A DNA stretch of 64,000 bases from Nelumbo lutea (lineage: Eukaryota > Streptophyta > Magnoliopsida > Proteales > Nelumbonaceae). Positions 12,601 to 21,600 of the stretch are shown here, piece after piece. The stretch is from the NCBI GenBank assembly GCA_022828595.1, contig JAKGHH010000002.1:82924076-82988075 (forward strand), read 5' to 3'. The notes beneath the pieces are model-generated. The model saw only the letters and a program-made list of their open reading frames with translations. It did not search any database and was not told the origin of the DNA. How positions within the stretch are numbered: position 1 is the first letter of the stretch; each line of letters opens with the position of its first letter. Position numbers and translations under genes: made by a program.

Positions 12601-15600
12601 GGGGTACAATTGCTGCATCATCTTCAACTAAGAAGAAACAAATGGTAATCTAGGAACCAACAATGGACGATTTTTTGAAGTTGAATTTTGACAGGAGCTG
12701 TCTTGGCAACCTGGGTGCTGTTGGAATGGGAAGGGTGATGAGAAATAGTGAAGGATAATTGGTGTTCTTGTATTCTAGGCCTATAGGTTAAGGGGACTCA
12801 ACAGGTGCAGAACTAAAGGCAGCTATATTTGGGGTCCAAAAGGCATGGGATATAGGGATTAGGAAGTTGTTGGTTGAAGGAGATTCAAAGGAGTAAAAAG
12901 GTGCAAAAATTCTATTTTGATATAAAATCTGTGAAGGAAAGAAAGAAAGAAATAAAGAAAGAAAGAAAAAGAAGGTTTGTGTAGAGAAGAGAAGAGGAGA
13001 GAGAATTTGGAGAGAATGGGGAGAAGCCAAAAATCAGGTCTGGCTGCCCCTTTCATTAGCTTATATACTCGTAAATAAAACTAAATACAAAGACAAGTAT
13101 GCCCTTAGTAAGTCGGCTACTTGTAAAAACTAAGTAAACACTCTTGGTCTAAAACATAAACTAATGGACCTTGGGCCCAATAATTCTCTAACTATGCTTT
13201 GTAAATAAAAGCAAATGTTATCAACCCAAAACTCAACACTCTCCCTAATGTTGGGTATAGATGTCACACTTATCCAACTTGCGTAGATCATGCTCTAGCT
13301 TGTTTCTTACAACACTTTTTGTAAGAACATCAACAAGCTGCAGGTTAAATGCAATATATGGTAAACACAGTTCTTCGGATGTCACCCTTTCCCTTATAAA
13401 GTGTTTATCCACTTCTATATGCTTCATCCTATCATGCTGAATTGGGTTGTGGGCAATGTTAATTGCTACTTGATTGTCACAGTATAGCATCATAGGTTCT
13501 TTGACCTCAACTCTACTCTCCCCTAACATGGATTGGACCCAGAGGAGCTCTGAAACACCATGTGCCATGGCTCTGTATTTAGCTTCTACATTTGATCTTG
13601 TTACAACTGATTGTTTCTTACTCTTCCATGAAAATAGATTACATTCCACAAGAGTGTAAACCCTTGATGAAGATCTCGTCATCTAGGCACCCTGCCCGAT
13701 CAACATCTGTGTAAGACTCTAACATCAAATGTCCATGGTCAGCAAATAGTATGCCTCTACCTGGGTGTCTGTTTAAATAGAAAAGTATCTTGTCAATGGC
13801 TTCCCAATGTTGAACTTGTGGGGCATGCATGTATTGACTCACCACACTCATCGCATAAGAGATATTTGGTCGTGTCATACATAAGTATAGCAATCACCCC
13901 ACCAATCTTTGATACCTTCCAACATCCTTTACTAGTTCACCTTCTAAAGCATTTATTTTGTGGTTTTGATTAATAGGTGTATCAGTTGCCACTGCCCCAA
14001 GTTTTCTTGTCTCTTGTAGTAAGGCCAAAACATACTTCCTTTGTGAGATGAAAATCCCATGCTTGGACCTTGCCACCTCAATGCCAGAAAATACTTCGGT
14101 TCCCCAAGATCCTTAATCTCAAACTCTTTGTGCAAGTTCTTCTTCAAGGTATCAATCTCACTTAGATCATTTCCTGTGACTACAATGTCATCCACATACA
14201 CTATCAGTATAGTGGTCCCCTCCTTTTCACATAAAGAGTATGATTAGATTGAGTTTGAGTAAAGCCAAATACAATCAATGCACTTTTAAACCTGTCAAAT
14301 CAAGCTCTAGGTGATTGCTTCAAACCTTATAAAGACTTATTTAATCTACATATCTTTCCTTTAGCAACATCATTGTAAAACTAGCTGGAAGATCCATATA
14401 CACCTCATCTTGCAGGTCTCCATTAAGAAGAACATTCTTCACACCATGTTGGAAGAGGGGCCAAGAGTATGTAGTTGCTAGTGATAGGAGAATCCGGATT
14501 GATCTCATCTTTCCCACTGGTGCAAAAGTTTCCAAGTAATAATATATTTGCAACTAGCCTCGCCTTGTACCTTTCTATACTTCAATCAGACTTGGTTATA
14601 GACACAGAGTCGAGGGAGGAAAGGAAGGCCCATTAGGAAGGAGATAATCCACTATAGGAAAGATAGTGTGAGATGCAATGAACAATACACTTCCTTTTCC
14701 CTTTTCGAAGTGCAATATGGATATCTAGGTCATCTGCAATGGTGTTAGGAGAAGGGGTAGTAGTATCAATAGGATCTAAACCATTAGAGGAAACAAGAGG
14801 CATACTTGGGTTTGTGTCATTCGAACTTGGAATCTCCGATGAGTTGATAGGGAGTGACATGGGTTCCTCTGTTGTGGATACATCACCCCAAAAACGAATT
14901 GGAACTACAAAGCTCACCGTCATGCTTCTTGCTACTTCCACAATGTCTGTTCTTCCTTTCTACCATACCATTCTGTTGTGGAGTGTATGTACAACCACTC
15001 TGGTGGACTACTCCATGCTCCAATAGGTATGATGTCAGGTTTTTCTCAAGGTATTCTTTGGCATTATTTGATCTAAACACTTCCACTTGTACCTCAAATT
15101 GCGTCAACCCCATCTCATGGAATTGTTGAAGCAAAGAAGGTACCTCATCACAAGATCACATTAAATATATCCAAGAGTATCGAGAATAATCATTCACAAA
15201 TAGAAGAAAATTCTGATAGCCACCTATTAAAGAAATATGATATGGTCCCCACACATCAGTATGAACAATATCCAAAACAGAAGAACATATTTTATTGCTT
15301 GCTTTAAAAGAATATCTACAATGCTTTCTAAGTTGACAACCCTTACATTCCAAGCTGGACAAACTGGTAGACTCATATAACTTTGAAAACATAAAACGCA
15401 AAGAAGCAAAAGACAAATGCCCTAACCGATTATGCCAAAGCATAATTTGATCCACTGACTCTGACTCATTGTTCCCGTTGATATGACGACTCTAATAACT
15501 GGGTAGTGCATCAAGAAGATAGATTCTTTTCACCTTATGATCACATCCAATCATCCTCTTTGATTCCATATCTTGCAAAGCACAATGGCCAGGAGAAAAA

Positions 15601-18600
15601 AAATCACTGAACAATTCAAATTCTTTGTCAAGCTATTAACAGATAAAAGATTAGTGCTTAATCTAGGGACATGAAGGATAGAAGGTAGGGTAATGGTATT
15701 AGTTATCTTTATAGATCCTTTCTCAGCAATGGGGACACGTGATCCATCAGTTGTGGAAACTCTATCTTTGCTAGAGTAGAGGTGGTATGGGGAGAAGATT
15801 GTGAAAATATTGGTCATATGTTCTAAGGCTCCTAAGTTTATAACCCATGGAGGTTCCCCCTTAACTGTAGTGGATGCATAATTTCCAGTGGCATGTGAAC
15901 TGCATGTATGTGTAAACGAAGTATGATTGCCTCTTGATCCAGCTACGCCTTGCTGTCCACCTGATAATGAGCTAGAACTAGTTGTTGCAGCAAACTCTAG
16001 AGAAGCTATAGTGGGTGGTCCTGATTTGCCATATTCACATTTCCCTTTTTGTTTTTGAGCCGATTTGGTATAAGGAGTGGGTAAAGCTTCCAACAGGTAT
16101 CTCTAGTATGTTTAGGTTTCTTACAATAGTCACAAATTAGGTCCTTCTTGTCCTCCTTCCTTGGTTCATTTCCATCCTTATTTCCATTTGGCTTAGGCTT
16201 TTGCTGTGCTAACCATAGCCAACTGCTCAAGGCCTAGGTTTCTCATCATCACATTCCTCCTACTCTCCTCTCCAAACACAAAGGTATATGCCTGAGAGAG
16301 TTACACTATCTCAAGAAAGAATATGCTGTCGGGCAATGTTATATTCAGGGTTAAATCTTGCTAGAAACTCAAATACCCTATTATTCTCTATTAGTTTCTG
16401 ATAAGTTGCTACATCTTTGTTACTTTCCCAAACCACGGTCTCCAAGTGATATATCTCTTGCCAAAAGGTTTTGAGGGTTGAAAAATAAATTGCAACAGAC
16501 TTATCTCCTTGCTTAGTAGCAATCACCTGGTTTCTTAACTGGTAGGCTCTAGCAACATTTCCACTTTGTGAACAAGTTTCTAATACTCCATCCCTAATCT
16601 TCTTAGCTATGTTAGCCCATAGAAAGTTCTTACTTATATGGGGTATAATGGAATTGCACAACCAGGTCGTCATCATGTAGTTCTCCTGTACCCACTAGTG
16701 GAGAAGTTAGTCTCAAGTTTCTTCTCTTCACTGGTGACATACCCCAATTTTCCACAAGCTCCAATAGCCATTTTTGTAGATTGTGACCATTCTAAGTAGT
16801 TTGTATCATCCAACTTGACTATAGTGATGGTTCCAGCCCCGAAGAGGTCACCAACACTTCCACCTTGTCCCATTTCATTTGCAGATTAGGAAATCAATCT
16901 GAGATGAAAAGAAAGAGTATTATCTCATTTAGAAATCTCAAACACATTCCAGGTACCCTAGAAGCCCCTTCCACCAAAGATTCCCTTCTTCGTGGGAACA
17001 GGGGAAGGAAGAGAAGAGGCTGCCGCTCCCTCCAGAGGCTTCCAAAAAGATTGGGACTTGAACGCCCTATTCAGAAAACCTCTAGAAACCCTAAAAAGCT
17101 AGAGCGCCACTTCCTAGTTCAAAATTGAAGAGTCCTATTAAATTAGGATTCTTCCCCTTTCTCCAGTTCTTCCTGGTTTTGGTGATAAACCTTAGACCTC
17201 CTACAAGGGATTGCAAATCCACCAAAAAAATCCAAAAACTGGGCTTACCTGAAGTCGTTGATCAACACTTACCTCATCATGTAGTCAGTTGATCTAGGGC
17301 TGTATGATGGAACAACTCAAACAATCCCTAAACTTGCTCTGATACCAAGTAGACAAGTGTAAAAATTCTGTTTTGATATACAATCTGTGAAGGAGAGAGA
17401 AAGAAAAAGAAGGTTCAGTTTGGGCTCTTCTGTAACTGTAAGAATATGGTATTGCTATTGTCCTAGGAGTTTGGGGAAGCTGGGGCTTCTCATATTATTG
17501 TAAAATTTTTCCTGAATTAATAAAAGATTCTGTTGCTGAAAAAAAATATTTCTTTTTGAAGGTTCAGTTTGGAAAGAGTACAAATACAAATATGTAGAGC
17601 GCAAAACCTTTATTTTATATTATTTTTTATGTATTTGTACTGTACATATTTGTACTCTTTTCAAAATGAGCCAAAGGTCCAAATTTATTAAAACAAAAAA
17701 AATAGTAAAACACAAATAAAACAGTTAACTTTGTTGCTGATAAACTAAAAGTAATACATAAAAAATGCTGATGTGGATTTTAAAAGAAAATAAATGTTTT
17801 AAAACTCCCTTTTGGCTCACACCTCCAGATCAAAGGGGTTGATTTTGTGATTTTAATCAAACTTTCTATGTTAAGATTATGGTTGGGAAATCAAAATATT
17901 CATGATTAGAAGAAAGGGAAGAAAATTCAGAAAATAGAGGGGATGGACCCCTTTTTTAGTCATAATCTTCAAGGGTTCAAGACAACATACACAAACATGT
18001 GTTCATTGAACCCTAGCAAATTAGAAATAATAAAATGAAAATAGTATTTTAGCGCACAAAACATAGTTTTCAAGATGCCAAGGCGATAGGGGGGCACCTG
18101 TTTGCCTAGGCATGTCAATGGATATTTTTTTAAGTAAAATCCACATATCCTAGGGTAGTTCCCTAGGTTCCATAACCATCTTTCTTTAATAGCTATCCAT
18201 AATTTTGATAAGTAAATTATAAACTTCATGTTTATGTCTAGAAAATCAACATATTTATGAGAAGAAAAAGAAGAAAGAAAAGAAAATTCAAAAAATATAC
18301 AGTCTGAACCCCTATTTTTGTTATAGGAAAAGAATAAATGTGGTGATTAAACAAAATTTTAAGTTCTTCCCTTATTGGTTCAGATTTTGAAGCCTTTGAG
18401 GGTTCAATACAGCAGTTGGCAATGTTTGTGTTGATTAAACCCTAACAAATAAGAAAATACTAAAAAGGAATTAGTTTATAAACACAAAAGATGAATATTT
18501 TTTGTTTAATAATGTTTATTTTATAATTATAATCTCAAAAGAATAACTATATAAAAGTATTTTATTACACAGTATACAAAACTGCTTTGTGATTGGGTGA

Positions 18601-21600
18601 GGCGAGCCTCAAGGGTGCCTTGTAGGGCTGTCAATGGGTCGGTTCCGCCCCGATGGACCCGATTGGGCCAGTTCTGGTTTTGGGAACTGGAATTGATGGG
18701 TCGGTTCCGGGTCCTGATATAGGGTCCCGATTACTATCGGTTCAGACCTGGTTCCACCTAGTCGTGAACCGATTCAGACCCGAGCCCGATATATAATGTA
18801 TAATATATTAAATAAAAAAATATAATAATAATATGTAGAGTATATATTATATATAATATTTAATATATATTAAACAAATATTTATTTTATATTTATTATA
18901 ATTGGGTCTGTCGGGTCAGACCCGATTGTCCCAAGAACCGATTGGTTCGGTTATGGGTCCAAAAATTTCAGACCCTATCGGGTTCGATTCTGGGTCTGTG
19001 TCCACAACATTTTATGTTGGGTTGGTTCTGGTTCTAGTTGGTTCTGACCCAGACCTAGACCCGATCAGTTGACAGCCCTAATGCCTTGTTGCCTAGGTGT
19101 CGCCTTGACAACTATGCCGCAAAATGAATAATTTACATTAGGGTTGCTTTTTAAAGAGAGGACCAATGCGGCGTACAAAGTAGCTAGTCAGGACCAATGC
19201 GATGCACGAGTTTTGTTAAACAAAATTGAGGCAAAAACATAAATTTATGACGACTTTTACTAATATTAAAATTTATTAATAAATTTGTATTAATTTTTTA
19301 CTTTTATGAAATTTCATTAAGTTATTGCTTATTATTTTTATTAAATTATTACTTTTTATTGAGTTATTATTAAGGGTCATTTACTAGAACACCCCCTGTA
19401 GGTTCATAGATTTATTTAAACCTACACTATACTTCACATTTTACTAAAACACCCCCTATAGTTTACAACCTTTTTACTTAATCGACCTTTCACTAAGAAG
19501 TGTTTGTTTTGTCATCTGAGTATAGCAACATGATCACCTAAACTGAGTGGAAAAGGTTCAAGGGCATGGACCTGTGATTGTTTATTCCAAAAGTAGCCCC
19601 AACACTTCATACAATAAACAAAATTGACCAAATAGAGTGGTTACTAGTGTCTTATTAGGGGCAAACATGGTATTTTTATTTTTATTTTCTTTTGATTAAA
19701 TTTATTGAAATAGACATTAAGGTCACAATTGTCATTTTCCACTGTTTATCTAATAGAAGGTTGATTAGGTAAATCAATTGCAAACTACAAGGAGTGTTTT
19801 AGTAAAACACAAACTATAGGGTAGGTTGTAGTAAACCCATGAAAGTATAGAGGGTGTTTTAGTAAATGACCCATTTATTAACTTAAATAGTTGGTAAATT
19901 ATTTTTATATAAATTTCTGTATTTGGGGTTTGTGGTGTTTTCTCTTTTTCTTGGTTTGGGTGGAAGTTTTGTTGGGGGGGGGGTGGATCTGTTTGGGAGG
20001 TTTTTTATCTTTCTTGTGTAAGAGTTTTTATGTGTTGGGATTTTTTGTTTGATTGGTGTCTTAGCTTAGGTGCTGAGTGCTGATATCAGGGTTTGAGTTG
20101 TAGGAACTGGTGAATTTGTTTTGTTCGGCTTCCACTCTCTGGTGACTTCTTAACACCTTCCTTGTACTCTTTTATTTTAGTAAATTTTATTTTAAGACCA
20201 AAGAAGAACTATGCACTTAAGTAACATGACTTTCTATGACTATGAGTGCCTTGCTGCGTAGCTGTCACCTTGATAACTGAAAAAGTTGAATTTAGTTTGT
20301 CCCCAGTTGGTGGTTGAGCCTTGAGCTTAATCTTCCTTTGTATTGAATCCGAAATTCATAATGAACAAATCAAAATGATATATCTGGAAATTTCTTATCT
20401 TTCAGCAATCAGCACAAATTGATACCCCTTAAATAAGGCGCTTTGAAATTTCAGGTCTTGTCTTGTTGTTGGGCCTTACAATAATTTTCTTTTACCAGTC
20501 ATAAATGTTTTGCATTTATGTTTTTAGAAGCATGCCATTTTGGTAATTCAGATGTGGCATTTCCTATTAGATTTGACCTCACTCTGAGCTGCTTGTTTCC
20601 CTCTACATGATCACACCTGGCTTATTCAATGCAAAATTGTAAAGATTCTTTTCTTTATCTTGTTTCTTTGATTTGTTATTTCATTCTTTATTTTAATCTC
20701 TTAACTAACTCATCAAAAATATTTAATCTCTTTAACTTTTTTTTTGTAGTTCTGCGAATGGAGCTGGATATTCAGAGATTTATGCAAAATCCTGATCAAC
20801 AGAAATTTGAGTTTTCTCACTTCCCAACATCCTACCTCCGGCTTGCAGCTCATCGTGTTGCCCAACATTATGGTCTGCATACTATGGTAATGGATAACTT
20901 AATAGATGGCCAGGGCACCCGAATAATTGTGAGAAAAACAGCTGAAAGCAGATACCCTGCTGTCTGTTTGTCGGAAATTCCTCTGAAACAGTCAGAAAGT
21001 GATAAACCTGAGCATGTTAAGATTGCCATCAAACCGAGATCACATAAAGCTTCTACAGATGATGCAAGTGATCAGTGTATTAAGTGCAGTCCTGTAAGAA
21101 CCATGGAAGAGAGAAAGGAGTATGATAGAGCACGTGCCCGCATTTTCAGTAGATCTAGCAGTTCTGGTACAGAAGGTGCTTTATGTGCAGCAAATGATGG
21201 AAGGAGCTCATCTTCAAGCAAAGACGAGAGTGAAAGTTGCAGGGCAGATGTGCAGCCAGAAAAGATTAGCACAAAGGATGGTAGTATTTGCAGAGTCGCC
21301 ATTTTCAGAGACAGGGAGAAGGATCATTCTGATCCAGATTACGATCGGAGTTATGAAAGGTAAGGCCACTATTTCTTAGTTAGGCTAAAAGTGTTCTTGT
21401 CAACTGATCAAACTAACAGTGCTCTGAAGCTTCTGCAGGTATGTTAGGAGTGTTATGCCTAATCAAAGCTTTAGCTTGGGGCCTTTGAACATGCAGAGCT
21501 TTCAACCTTCATTAATGCAGTATGAATCTGGGTTTCCTCTGAATCAATTGCAAGGAACTAAGACATCCCTCAGCTACAGACCTTCATTTAGTCTGGCTAT

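Larger units (their letters stand above)
12902..17415 (-). mobile_element. Ty1/copia element (family B), antisense in intron 1
   Basis: Minus-strand order: 5' LTR remnant (17358-17415), primer-binding site, gag, protease, integrase, RT, RNase H, polypurine tract, 3' LTR (12902-13238). The LTRs differ wholly from family A (337 bp, plus-strand ends TGCAAAAA and CTCAACA). The coding region is nearly full-length but broken by stops and shifts; part of RT near 14560-14630 is lost. It sits within a LINE copy. Confidence 0.88.
6637..20749 (+). other. Giant first intron (14.1 kb) of the R3H-SUZ gene
   Basis: It is bounded by GTTAGC and TTTGTAG. The first ~2.3 kb look like plain AT/T-rich intron. It then holds, in order, a plant-mobile-domain pseudogene, a LINE fragment, AT-rich spacer, a second LINE fragment split by an antisense copia element, a diverged tandem duplication, a hAT-like MITE and a Mutator-like MITE. 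Every large insert is non-coding for the gene. The copia element runs opposite to the gene, so its own polyadenylation signals would not be read in sense. Confidence 0.82.

Noticed and set aside
12788..13056. Minus-strand frames of 80 and 65 codons
   Set aside because: They straddle the LINE fragment and the copia LTR; Phe/Ser-rich content comes from the GAAA run.
20629..20749. Upstream extension of the R3H exon 2 frame to an ATG at 20629
   Set aside because: It lies before a strong T-rich acceptor (TTTGTAG at 20749) and encodes hydrophobic, intron-like residues; exon 1 at 6516 gives the family N-terminus in phase instead.
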